Translations under genes and position numbers: made by a program
Notes under the pieces: model-generated
What the model saw: the letters and a program-made list of their open reading frames with translations, nothing else
Databases searched by the model: none
Told to the model about the DNA's origin: nothing
NCBI GenBank assembly: GCA_030035585.1
Contig: CM057461.1
Coordinates: forward strand, 168,403,624 to 168,467,623
Direction: 5' to 3'
Source: Dugong dugon
Lineage: Eukaryota > Chordata > Mammalia > Sirenia > Dugongidae
DNA length: 64,000 nt
Shown: one piece after another, positions 32,531-44,056 of the stretch
How positions within the stretch are numbered: position 1 is the stretch's first letter
Layout: each line of letters begins with the position of its first letter

Positions 32531-33240
32531 ACAAATGTGTATTCATGAACACTGAAAAAAGACCCCAGTCTGTACCTGGGATGATGTGTAAATAAACAGA
32601 AAGAGTCATACTCAGAAAGTACAAAGAGAGGCAGGTGGACAGTGCAAATCGCAAAGGCCTGGCTGCCAGAGTGTGGTTGTAACATGTCTTCACTGCTTAT
32701 ATGGACAGCAAAGGCTTATCTATCAATGTCTATGTAATTTTATTCTGAAAATTATACTTTTCTCAAGTAGGAAGAATTGGTGACTAATGCCATCTGGCAT
32801 TCTATGACTAAGCATAGCACTGACCCCATAAAGCATAAGCATGATGGTAAGAAGAAACAGTGGAAAACATTTTGGTAACTCTGCTATGCTTATAAAAGAG
32901 AATTCCTTTTCTTGGGAAACATGCACTGAAGTATTAGGGGTAAAGAGTCCGATTAACTCTCAAATGGTTCAGGAAATAATATTACTATAATATTATTTAA
33001 TCTAATAATATGTGTATGTGTATACATGTATGTGTATATATAAAGCAGGATGGAAGGGAAGGGAACAGAATGGAAGAAAAGAGAGAATGAATGGTAAAGT
33101 AAGTGGGGCAAAATGTAAAGAAATGGTGAATCTGGTTAAAGGGTATACAAAGTTCGTTGTACTATTTTTGCAGCAGCATCAACCACAACAAGAAGGAACA
33201 GTGGGAATTCTCATTATTTTCTAGTAAAAACTTGAAAGCA
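32531..33240. other. No gene; TG/TA-rich microsatellite
   Basis: A (TG/TA)n tract lies at 33009-33042, followed by purine-rich DNA (33045-33110). No gene or named repeat recognised. Confidence 0.5.
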
Positions 33241-33264
33241 AAAAATGTCCTTGTTCTGGAATCT

Positions 33265-33735
33265 TAGGCTGGGTGTCCCCCCAGAATCAGACCCTGAGAC
33301 AGGAGTCTGAGTGTAAGTGGTATTTTTTGGGAAGCTGTTCCAGGAAGCACTGAAAGGGGAGTGAAGAATGAAAGGGAGGAAAGCCAGTATACAGTGCATT
33401 AATACACAGATTACTGGTGCAGGCAAAGGGGACACAGTTCTCCTGGGGACCTCTGGAAATAGTATGGAATGTACTTCAAAGTTGGCCCACCTGAGGTGCA
33501 AGGATGTTGTGCTATTTGTCTTTCAAGTCCCATTTGTCATTCTCTCAAGGTTGCCCCTCAAAGTGCCGATTCCCTGCCACTTCTGCCTGCGCAGGTCACT
33601 GGTGAGAGAAAGTCCCAAGCTGAGAAGCAGAAATATCTCCAGCAGGATTCCTTGGGCATATAGTGGACCAGAAACGCTGAGAGGATATGGGTGGAGCAGG
33701 ATAGTGCTGCTATTGCTTGTGGGTGTGAAGCCATA
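33265..33735. mobile_element. Old interspersed repeat, family not determined (LTR-like)
   Basis: 'gtgtccccccagaatcagac', 'cctgagacaggagtctgagt', 'gtaagtggtattttttggga', 'ccaggaagcactgaaagggg' and 'aggaaagccagtatacagtg' recall a common mammalian repeat whose name I cannot give with certainty; the layout suggests an LTR. The frames at 33368-33736 lie on it and are not genes. Confidence 0.45.
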
Positions 33736-33739
33736 GAAT

Positions 33740-34390
33740 GATTTTTCCCAGGGTCAAAGTGGATCAGTCTTGGTTGCCTTTCATGAGAAAAAAATACATA
33801 GTTATTAAGTAGCCCTATGCAGTCTTGATGCCTTTGCTTTATTTTTGGAGTGGGTGCTCTGTGAATTGTTCATGTCTTATCCAGAATACAATGAATATCA
33901 ATAACATCGACAGAGCAGCCCAAGAGAATAACCCTGGAAGAGTGTATTTCTGGTTTCTCTGTTTCACTCAAATGTACGGTTCATCAAAATGATGTAAGGT
34001 CTTTGACAAGTTCATTTTCTGTTGAGCCAATGCTCAGAACATCACTGAAATACAGCAGCAGCACTGGGACACCTCTGGGATTATGGAAAACCTGAGGAAA
34101 ATGGAAATTTGATACTAAGGTGCCTGTACCCATCAATGAATGATGGAGGTTTGAGTATCTGCAGTGACTTTACTTAAGATCACAGCTGTAAATACGCACA
34201 AGTGTCAAGTTCTACATGGATTTCAACATGCCACTATCGCTGCAATTGATGTGACCCTCCTCAGTGTGAGTGAGGTGTACCTATTAAACTGGCATGCATG
34301 GTCTGCATCTTCTGGAACCTGCATTCCTGCTTTTCTCAGTTCTGAAAAGGACTCTACCTGTGCTCCTTGTAGACAGCATTTATGTTATTG
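33740..34390. other. No feature recognised
   Basis: Unique-looking DNA with no gene or named repeat. Confidence 0.5.
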
Positions 34391-34402
34391 TAAGTTGCTT
34401 TT

Positions 34403-34570
34403 TGGAGCCCTGGTGGCTCAGTGGTTAAGAATTTGGCTGCTAACCAAAAGGTCAGCAGTTCGAATCCACCAGCTGCTCCTTGGAAACCCTGTGGGGAAGT
34501 TCTACTCTGTCCTGTAGGGTCCTTATGAGTCGGAATCAACTGGATGGCAATGGGATTTTTTTTGTTTGTT
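34403..34570 (+). mobile_element. AfroSINE with exact 12-bp target duplication
   Basis: 'ggagccctggtggctcagtg', 'ggctgctaaccaaaaggtca', 'cagttcgaatccaccagctg', 'ctgtcctgtagggtccttat', 'gagtcggaatcaactggatg' and a T-rich GTTT tail. TAAGTTGCTTTT flanks it at 34391-34402 and 34571-34582. It is one of the least diverged copies in the window. Confidence 0.96.
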
Positions 34571-34582
34571 TAAGTTGCTTTT

Positions 34583-35046
34583 GTAATGTCTATGAGAAAG
34601 AGATGAGTTTTACTGGAGAGAGACTTGTCTTGAGATAGTATACATGTCAATTTGGACGGTTCCATAGGAACTGTTAGAGGAGAGGTTCTTAGCCTGGGGG
34701 CCTGTGTATATCTAAATTGTCCACTGATCGGTTTCAGAAGATCCTTAAACTCCCTGACATTACATACCAAGTTTTTATGAATCATATTTTGCCCATATTT
34801 CTGGAAAGGTTTTGTACCCCAATAAAGTTAAGACTTACTGAATTAGACGGGTTTTACTGGGTCATTTAAAAAGAGCCTCACATTATAGTTCCTGTGTGAC
34901 TAGCTTTTGTTTGTTTTGTTCTTCGATAAAATGACAATGTTCTCACTGAGACTAGTTCATTTATAAAAATTTGTGAAAAGGAAATATCCAAAGAATAGCT
35001 TACTGTGTTGGTGAGAACGGTGCCTTCGATATCAGTATGAATGTAA
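34583..35046. other. No feature recognised
   Basis: Unique-looking AT-rich DNA. Confidence 0.5.
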
Positions 35047-35048
35047 TA

Positions 35049-35422
35049 CAGGCATTCCCTGGGTTACAAACGTCCAACTCACATACAACTCGTAGTTATG
35101 ATTCAACCCCGTAAAACCTATTGTTACGTTAAAAATTCAGGGTACGTACAATGGTTCGTAATAACAAATGGGTGCTACTTTGCCACGCGCATCAAAACAT
35201 TATTATTACTGTATTATTATGTTGAAGATGTTCTAGTGTATCTGAAAGTGTTTCTTTAATGCTTTTATGCATAGAAAGCTACATTATATACTATATACTA
35301 AAACGAACATTTGGCTAAGTGACATTAGATACAAACCCTACCTAGCTGTTCCAATTTATGTACAAATTTGACTTAAAGACAGGTTTAGGAACAGAGCTCG
35401 TTCATAATCCGGGGACTGCCTA
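35049..35422. mobile_element. Tigger/mariner-like MITE with imperfect terminal inverted repeats
   Basis: The left end CAGGCATTCCCTGGGTTACA and the reverse complement of the right end, TAGGCAGTCCCCGGATTATG, match over about 18 of 24 positions including the following AACG. A TA precedes the left end (35047-35048) and CA follows the right end, consistent with a decayed TA target site. The interior (374 bp in all) has no transposase frame, so it is a non-autonomous copy. Confidence 0.8.
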
Positions 35423-37055
35423 CAGTCTTAGCAAGAAACCTTATTATGGCCTACTTTTCAGTTCCACACTGCATAGTGTGTGTTTATACTTCTATTCTGG
35501 GCTTTGCCTTTTCGTCTGCTTTTAACAGACCAAAACCTTTTCCAGAAAATAAATTCCAGAAGCAGGTTGAATGGCATCAAACTCTCGACTGCTTGCCTCT
35601 ATCCCTACAGCCCCTCAACTATCACACCCACCAGCAATGTGAACTACAGGATCTGCTTAAGTTTCAAAGGCCAGATTTGTATGCTCACCACTGCTGTCTG
35701 AAGAAGGGTTTCGACATTTTGCTGTCTTCCCAGCTTTCAATAAATTGCATCCTGGTCTCATCCCCAGTAAGCAGAGTGAGAGAGCAAGCACACATGAGAA
35801 TGAGCAAGCAGCAACCTTTATTGGAACAAGAAGTACTGTGTCAAGCCCACAGGAGATTTTAGCAACATACAACCACAGGAAATCCAGAGAAAGTCAAGTG
35901 TTAACATTAAACCATAGCCACCCCTACACACACGCACACACACGTGTACCTATATATCCATATATATATTAAATAAATAGTCCATTTAAAGTATGTAGCA
36001 TATTGTTATACAGTTGTTTATGTGCCACTGGCAACAGTTTATATTTGAAGAGATAGAGACATTAGCTACTCGTGGGGGGCAAACGTATATTATAAAATTC
36101 TTATTCCTAAAAGCCAAATGTCCTCAAATAAAATACGGATCAATGGCTAAAAATTCAAGGGCTGCTATATCATTGTCTCATAATATGGATTTGTGGTGTA
36201 ATCTAGCCTTTCCTTGACCTTTTTGCCTAATGGTGGGATATTAACAGGAGAAAGATGGTTACATAAAACACCCTCTGAATGTGAACATTTTTTAACATAT
36301 GAGTAATTTAAGGTGGCTACAGATGGAATAAGCTAACCTGAAAGTAACAAGCTGCTCACTGTCTCAGCCAAATTTGGCTTAATGCTGAAAGGCATTCCTT
36401 AAGAAGTCAAGAAGGCCAGGGGTCAAGCCGCCAGGCCATGGAGTGCAGCTGTCGGACCACCTTTTGCAATCTCCAAGGGAGCAACCAAAGAAAATGCAGC
36501 AAGGAAAATATCTCAAAGAATCAACCAGGAGAGTTAAAACAAAAATAACCAGATGTCCCAGAAGACTCTATTGGTATTAAGAAGAAGGCTCAAGTAAGAC
36601 TAACAGGGTTTGGATTTTATCAACTTTACTAATAAAAGTCACTTGGCTCTTCATTGAGAAGAGCAGTTGGTACAATATGGAAAGGTTTTAAAGACCATTA
36701 ATTTCTTGAAATGAAACAGCTGGCCTTATTGGCTATTAAAGAATAAGCCAGATTCTCCCCAGCGCCTAAGTCACTTTCTGGTAGTAAATTAGACATTTAG
36801 GGAGGCACATTAACTCTTTAAGAAGATCAGAGTTCGATTTAGTGCACTTTCTGCTTAGGAGGAAAGTTATAGGGAATCTGGCTGAAGCTCAGCAGAACCA
36901 AGATGGAATCAGATGGAAGAGAGTAAATCTACAACTTGTGTCAACTAGGAAGCTCAGGTAAGCATAAGAAATTTGAGAAGTAGAGTTGGTGAGGGACATT
37001 CAGTCTAGTGTTCTACAGTAGGATGAGATCTTGAAGGTAGAGCTGACTGTTCATT
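35423..37055. other. No gene; CA repeat; unclassified relics likely
   Basis: A (CA)n/(TA)n tract lies at 35928-35970. Around 35745-35880 ('cagcaacctttattggaaca') there may be an old LTR. Frames at 35446-35862 run over this and lack recognisable protein features. Nothing else identified. Confidence 0.45.
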
Positions 37056-37059
37056 GATT

Positions 37060-37670
37060 GGTTTATTCATGGACTGATTCATTCAGTAAACTTTTAGTTA
37101 AACAACTACTATGTTGCTGGCACTGAGCTAGGCACTAAGGAGGTATTCTTCAATAAAACACAGCCCTTGCTGCAAGGGCTTTAGTTCTGTCTCTGAAAGC
37201 TTAGGTTGGGGGAAGAAGAGAGACAAGTAAATAGATGATTGCAATAGACGACCAGTGCTAAAACTCTATATGCAAAAATAGTATTTGAAGTAAGGAAGTG
37301 GCAAGACATGCGGTTGTGAAGCATCTCGTGCAACATGCTAAGGAGATTGACTCTACCTGGAAGCCATTGAAGGCTGATAATTTCATGGAGAATAAATTTG
37401 AGGGACAAGACTGGAATCAGAAATGGTAATGTGAAGTTGTTCACATAATCCCAATGAAAAATACTGAGGGCCTGAAATGAGGCTGTAACAGTGGGGAATA
37501 GCAGGAAGGAAAGAGAAGTGTGTGCCGCTAAGGAGGTAAACTGATGTGACTTGATGGCTGATTAGGTGTGGGCATTGAGGGGAAGCGTGGTGCCAAAGAT
37601 AGTATCCAGATCTGGGGCTTGGACAGCCAGGTGGATAGGGATCATTCTTTTCTCAGTAGATGGCAAGGGT
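37060..37670 (-). mobile_element. L2 LINE relic, antisense
   Basis: 'ttattcatggactgattcat', 'aacaactactatgttgctgg', 'cactgagctaggcactaagg', 'tctacctggaagccattgaa', 'gaggctgtaacagtgggg', 'aaggaggtaaactgatgtga' follow the reversed L2 3' portion. Confidence 0.7.
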
Positions 37671-37674
37671 GGTG

Positions 37675-38110
37675 TATTAATTTCCTCCGGCTGCTGTAAC
37701 AAAATACTACAAACTGGGTAACTTAAAACAACAGAAATTTATTCTCCCACAGTTCTGGAGGCTAGCAGTCTAAAATCAGGGTGTCGGTAGTATGGATACC
37801 TTCTGAGCACTCTGGCAGAGAATCTATTTCACGCGTCTCTCCCAGCTTCTGGTGATGGCTGACAGCCTTGGCCTGTGGCAGCATAACTCCAATTCTGACT
37901 CCATCTTCACATGGCCATCTTCCCTCTGTCTGCCTGTGTCTCTTCTCATTATATAAGGACACCACTCACATTGGATAAGGGAACCCTCTATTCCAGTATG
38001 ACCTTATGTTAACTAATTATATCTGAAAAGACCCTATTTCCAAATAAGGTCAAATTCACAGGTACCAGGGTTTAAGACTTGAATATATATTTTTTTTCAG
38101 GGACACAAAG
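37675..38110 (-). mobile_element. MLT1-type (ERVL-MaLR) LTR, antisense
   Basis: 'aatttcctccggctgctgta', 'ctacaaactgggtaacttaa', 'agttctggaggctagcagtc', 'cttcacatggccatcttccc', 'tctcttctcattatataagg', 'ccctatttccaaataaggtc' and 'cagggacacaaag': a near-complete reversed MLT1 LTR. The frame on the minus strand at 37762-37965 lies inside it and is not a gene. Confidence 0.88.
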
Positions 38111-41100
38111 TTTGGTAAAAAGGCAGTGTTGTGACAATATTGGGCCCTAGAAGAATGATGGGATGGCACACAGAGAGCTGGAAGAAATCATCCGTGTGAA
38201 TCAGCTAGTGAGATTTGAAAAGTATCTCCTAAAAGGAAATGGAGATTTATAAAGCTGAATAATACTTATAGTTTAAACTGAATCTCTTGAACAGTACTTT
38301 GCTTTATTTGGTTTTTCTGCATCGAAGATGCAGATTTCTCCAAACTGGGGTTATATCGTTGTTCACCATTGAGAGTATTCAGATGATGGGAAAGGAACAC
38401 ATAGGAAATAATCATCTCTAGAAATGCCACCGGTTTTTACCCAGAACTTCAATAGTTAATAAAATATCAATATGAATATCAGGAAATTTATACTCTATAT
38501 AAGAAGTAGAAGAATTGCATGGGTTGCAAACTAGACAAATTAACAGTTCTTCCTCTGTCAGCACATAAAATCTATACCGTGGCTTTTCTCTGTAGTATGC
38601 GGTGAAATGTGCCAACAAATTGGCTTGGATGACGTAAGTATTGGCAATATGGAAGAAATTATATATTGGGGAAAAAAGGGAGAAATTCTTATATATTCAA
38701 AGGTGTTGACAGCTTCACCACAGAATAGCAAAAACGTCCTTAAAGATAAAACTCTTATTATTTCAGAATTTCAGAAACCACAGCTACAATGTTATACCAT
38801 GTGCAGCAAAAGTAGTTTTTAGAATGAAAGTTGACATCAAAGTTTACTAAACCAATAACCTGTGACAACTATATGGTAAGAACCTCATTCTTTAGGAATG
38901 TGGAAAGCATTAAATTAAAAGGGCGGAGAGTTCATGAATTGCCTAAAGAGAACTTAGCAAGGGCAGGCAACAAACAGGACTAAACGTGTCACTCAGTGTT
39001 TTTTGCAAATCAAAGTATCATCCTGAGGCCAGACATTCCTTATGACACAAATTGTGTCACAGTTCCAGAGAGAGGTTTCTAGGTAAAGGGCATCACGCAC
39101 CATGTCTACGCTCCATGTAAGCACTATTGTTCTCTGTCCCCAGCGACAGCTGTCTGTTAATGGGCTACCACCACAAATTGTAGTAGACAATTGCTCTTCC
39201 AGAATAATTCCAAAACAATCTACACCAACAGTGCTTGTTTATATCCACTCTCCTCCTCAGAGAGACCCACTAATCATCCCTAGTAGTAATTACAACCATT
39301 TACTAGCATATACTGGAATCAATAAATACTTGTTTACTTAGCACTCTAACTGGGGGCAGTTCCACATCATTTTAGCGTGCTTCCTGAAACACTGCTTAAC
39401 AGGAGACAATGACCTTCCCTTCACAGTTCCGATAAAGAGTTTAAAAATGGAAATTCCTGGGTTAAAAAGTCTATGATAATATCTTATTCTTTGCTGTATT
39501 GATAAGGAGAGAAGGCAGGAAAATAGGGAGGCTTTGGGACCTGCAGGAGTTGTGAGGGAAAGAAATCACTAAGGAGTTAAAAAAAGGAGAGAGACATGAA
39601 TATAACTAAATGGCATATGTAACAAATGTTGAACTGGTAAATGTTTCGACTGTTTATGCCACTCTGGAACCACAATAAAACAAACAAAAAACCATAACTT
39701 ATAACTAGCACAATTATGTTGCGTTACATTTTGTATGTTTAGTAAAAAATTTAATTTGATAAAGTCAAATATTAAAAAAAAACTTACAAATTTTGTAAGC
39801 CAGTTTGGACATTTCTTTATTGTTAATGTATTGGGAGCCTTCGAAGATGTGACTTATCTGGACCTCTTTCAAAATCTAAGAAATCATGGGTGTCAAGCTA
39901 TGTTGTCTTTAGGATCCCTTTAGCTCTAAAAGTTGATGGTCACCCAGGTTGTCTTTGATTATTGCATCTACAGAATAATAAAGTTGATATTAATTAAAAA
40001 AAAAAAAAGAGAGGGTGCCAAAAGCATCATTTACAAACTTAAAAACAGAGCCTGAGGCTTCATCTGTCCAACAAAGAAAAGTTCATCTTGTACTTTAGTC
40101 AGGGGGACCATACAAGCACCCTTAGTGAAAAACGGGAAGGCAACCGTCTGCCTCTTTAACTATGTGTTGTATCGGGATACCTTTTCAAGTACCCTGTTTG
40201 CTGTTTCAAAGTCTAACCAAACAAAAAAATGCCAGAGGGAGCCAAGGAAAAAGAATGTTTGACAAAAATATTTTTCTTAATTTTTATGCTTGAAATGTGA
40301 CAGCGAAATAGGAAAAGATGACAAATGGGTACTAATTGTGAGGATCTGAGGCACAGTGGGCAAGAGGTGAATTTTAAAGGAGGAAGCAAATGTACATGAA
40401 TTTTATATTCAAATCCCATCTGGGCCAAGTTACAAAAAATAAATAAAGTATGAGGGAGAACAAAGAATAAAAGTAGAATAAATAGGTAACATATATTTAA
40501 ATATTTCACAAGGATAGTTTAAAGATGAATAAAGGTTTTTTTCTTCCCCTGAGATAAAAAAACACTATGGAAATAAAGATTTCTTTATTTCCTTTAAAGG
40601 ATATTTAACACTCTAATGGTGTCTCCAAGAGTATTTGAGTCTCCCTCCTCTTGGCGGACAGTTTACTACAGTTGGTTTTCGAAGCTACTGCCTTCTTAAC
40701 CTTCTGGGTATTTGGCTTTCTTCGTGAATTGGCTCAGAACCTCCCAAGTGCTTTCCTAAGAAAGATGTGTATTTATTTTGTGGACTCTTCTTTGACATTT
40801 ATTTCTGGAACATTGATCTGATTCTGGATCTTATTTCTGAAACACTGATAGGAAGCAGCTCAGGCTTCAGGAAAATACTTAATCTATCTGCTGTAGTGAT
40901 CCAAATGCAAGGGCCACACCTCATCGGATTGTTCTCTGCATCAGTGTCCACCCACTCTCACACAGACTTCTAGCTAATTTCTCACCCGGGATGTTCACAA
41001 GGGCCCAGCTCTGCCCTCGCCAATGGGCCACTGAGCAGCTGCTCTTCCTCTGATGAGCCCCACAGCTGCCCCAGTAATTGGCTTCCTGCAGACTCTGCTG

Positions 41101-41740
41101 TTCTCCCTGTCCTCTCCTTACCTTGACAGGACAGATATTCCCAGTGCATTAAACTGAATAAACTTCTATTGTTGATTGACTGTAGATAAACGACAAATAA
41201 TAATGTGTTAGATAGAGTTTAATTAATATTGTGTCATCCAAAGTAAGAGTTTTAAATGTCAGTTACATAACTTTGTCCATTCAAAGAGCAAGGTCCACAA
41301 ATAAAATGAAACTTTATTTGCACATGTTTGTCACATTTGAAAAGTTAAGGAACATCTGTGTTTAACCATTATAGTCACTTGGGCACCTGTACAGAAAGCT
41401 GAAGTTAAATTATTGGCAAAGTACATAAGCAGGTGAAGATGCATCTACTACAAAACATAAATAAAGGGTATACCTTTGCAAGAGCTATTCTTATGATAAT
41501 AAGAATAGATGATATAAGTAGAATCATAAGAAGAAAGAGTATTGACATGGTGATGTTAAAATATTAGGAGTGACCCAAAGTCCACCTTTCAAGCTAACCA
41601 TGTTACGTCTAGATTTTGTTGTTATACAATAATTATGTCATTTAACTTTGTAACAGATCTAAATCTATGTCATTCTTATATGGATTTTTACACTGACATA
41701 TTCTGTTAAATTATGTTTATATTTCATACATTTATATAGC
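38111..41740. other. Long stretch without identified genes
   Basis: In about 3.6 kb I recognise no gene and no named repeat with confidence. There are A-rich tracts at 39773-39784 and 39994-40007. The frames seen on both strands are short, overlap one another and are AT-driven. Parts such as 40600-41150 are GC-richer and look unique. Weakly preserved relics may be present. Confidence 0.45.
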
Positions 41741-41744
41741 TCAT

Positions 41745-41852
41745 CACCCCACCTATAAAGTGTAAGCTCTGTGAGGGTGAGGATCGTGTGTTCAATTTTT
41801 CTGTATTCTCTACAGTGTCTAGCCGGATAGTAGGTGCTCAGTAAATCTTTGT
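41745..41852 (+). mobile_element. L2 3' end relic, sense
   Basis: 'cacctataaagtgtaagctc', 'tgtgagggtgaggatcgtgt', 'gtctagccggatagtaggtg', 'ctcagtaaatctttg': textbook L2 3' terminus. Confidence 0.85.
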
Positions 41853-42254
41853 TTTTTAAAATTGCTTGTAATTAGCTATGTTATAATAAAATTTATGCTT
41901 AGTAAGAGTGCAAGTAACATAAAGAAAAACTAGATTAGTCAGTAAAATGAATCAGATTTTTGAAGCTATAAGAAAATGTATTTCTCTTCCTTACATTCCA
42001 ATTGTTTATTCCTACAGGCCCTGAATCCTTTTTTCAAAACAGAAATGAGACATTTAAATGCCCCTTTTTAGGCACTGAAACTTATTCCTTAAATTTTCGA
42101 GTAATTAAAAGAGAGGAATTAGCGTGGCTTTTGGTTATTATTCCTATACCTAGTTATTCAGGACCTACATTTAAAAAAAAAGAAAAAGAGGATAAATCTA
42201 AGGAGAGGAGAGGAGAACAATGTCCAAGCCAATGAGTTAATAGAAAAATCTGAG
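41853..42254. other. No feature recognised
   Basis: AT-rich unique-looking DNA before the SINE. Confidence 0.5.
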
Positions 42255-42262
42255 TGATACAT

Positions 42263-42434
42263 TAAAAAAAAAACCAACCCTGTTTCATCGAGTTAATTCC
42301 GACTCATAGCAACCCTATAGGACAGAGTAGAACTGCCCCCATAGGGCTTCCAAGGAGCGTCTGGTGGATTGGAACTGCCAACCTTTTGGTTAGCAGCCAT
42401 AGCTCTTAACCACTACACCACTAGGGTTTCCAAA
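42263..42434 (-). mobile_element. AfroSINE, antisense, near-match target duplication
   Basis: 'accctgtttcatcgagttaa', 'gactcatagcaaccctatag', 'gtagaactgcccccataggg', 'ccttttggttagcagccata', 'ccactacaccactagggttt'. TGATACAT (42255-42262) and TGATCCAT (42435-42442) flank it. Confidence 0.93.
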
Positions 42435-42442
42435 TGATCCAT

Positions 42443-43876
42443 AGAAGAGGAAAAAGCTATTGTGGGTTATTTAGTTCTTCCTGGGCATCTCCTGTTCTTC
42501 TCCCCCAAGATGAGATCTCCCCTGTGACCCAGAAGTACTTTCCATGATCTGTTTGAGAATTTTAATAAACAAGCTGAAGGGGCAGAGTCCCCAAAGGGTG
42601 TCTATGCTGATAGGGAAGGCAGCTGTGGTTATAAACCAGTACACACCAGAGGCCGCCAAGCTGTTGGGGGCTTTGTGTGAATGGATGACAGCTTTAATTT
42701 CACTCCCCAGCAGAGGTGGTATCCAGCCAGCACTACTTCAAACCAATTTTGCAAATCACATTTTGTGGCTGAAAATTGGTTTACTGCGCCAGTCCCATTT
42801 TGGAAGCCAAACTTCCCTGGTTTAAGGTGGTGCCTTTGCCGAGGTGGGACAGCTAAAGAATGAGTCTCTTTTCTTTAATTGAAATGACAGCATACTCTTT
42901 CACAGATTAATTTTAAATTACCCATGCTTATATCCTTTAATCAAGATGATAAAAACAGCACATATAATTTTCTGCACTGTTCTTTTAATTTGTGTGTGCG
43001 TGAGACTAATAATAGTTGATTGGTTCTTGACATTTCTTGCCCAACACAGTAGAGTTTTTCTCCAAGCACGCGAGCTTGGACTGTTTACCATTTTATTCTC
43101 AATTATCTTTAAATGTGGTTTTGTCTCCTATTAAAGTAAATGAGGAATAAGATTTAAATCGTAGATTTCGCTGAGATTCCTTCTGTAAACTTAAAGATGA
43201 TACGTTCATAAAGAGATTTGTTCCCTGGATTATATCTCACACTAAAATAAGGGCCTTCTTACTGGAAGAAATATTTCTTTAAAATGAGTGCTTGTAAGAA
43301 GTGTTCATCTGTGAACTTTTACCAATTAGAAATGGCTCCATACTTAAGACTCTTTAATAATGTCTGTGAAGCAGCATTTTAGCTCATTTTTATAACACAT
43401 TCAGGTTTGGTGATTTATATTAAACATTAGACGTAATAAATTTAGATCTTTTTTCAAGTATGAGGCACAGTATCTCTGAATCACCCATTTTAGCAGAGTG
43501 CCCCTTGGAAGGGCCAATCTCTCGCTATCATTCATGCCTGTAATAAAACAGGCTTCTCCTGTCTCTTCCTTGACATCTGTAATAATGGGAATGACATGTG
43601 TGCAGTGACACTGTAACCAGAGGGCGTGTTGATACTGCTTCATGGCAGGGACTAAAGGGCCATGACCAGAGGGGGAGCTGGGAACATGCATCACTGACTT
43701 GCTGTCTTGAATTTGGTACCAAAAGCCGTGCTAATTCCTCTCTTTTAATTACTTGAAAACTTAAGGATAAGTTTCAGTCCTAAAAAGGGACCTTTACATG
43801 TCTCCTTCTATACATAACTGGAGTTTTTAAAAGAGTTCATCACAAAGAGTAGAACTTTGAAACAAAAATGGACCTA
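42443..43876. other. No gene recognised
   Basis: About 1.4 kb of unique-looking DNA. Frames at 42544-42863 and 43401-43722 overlap others in different frames and have no recognisable domain. The stretch 42600-42850 is GC-richer than its surroundings. Confidence 0.45.
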
Positions 43877-43890
43877 GTAATGATAGTCAT

Positions 43891-44042
43891 CTCAGGCTTG
43901 TCTGGCGAAGTGGTTAAGGGTATAGCTGCTAACCAAAAGGTCTGCAGTTTGAATCCACCAGCCATTCCTTGGAAACCCTATGGAGCAGTTCTACCCTGTC
44001 CTATAAGGTCACTATGAGTCAGAATCGACTCGACAGCAATGG
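43891..44042 (+). mobile_element. AfroSINE without A/T-rich tail, exact 14-bp target duplication
   Basis: 'gcttgtctggcgaagtggtt', 'gctgctaaccaaaaggtctg', 'cagtttgaatccaccagcca', 'ccctatggagcagttctacc', 'gagtcagaatcgactcgaca' and 'gcaatggg', then directly the repeat. GTAATGATAGTCAT lies at 43877-43890 and 44043-44056. There is no poly-A/T or GTTT tail. Confidence 0.95.
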
Positions 44043-44056
44043 GTAATGATAGTCAT

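Noticed and set aside
33368-33736. A 122-codon plus-strand frame
   Set aside because: It lies on an old interspersed repeat and has overlapping frames on both strands.
35446-35862. A 138-codon plus-strand frame
   Set aside because: No recognisable domain, no splice context, competing frames, and possible LTR relic in its second half.
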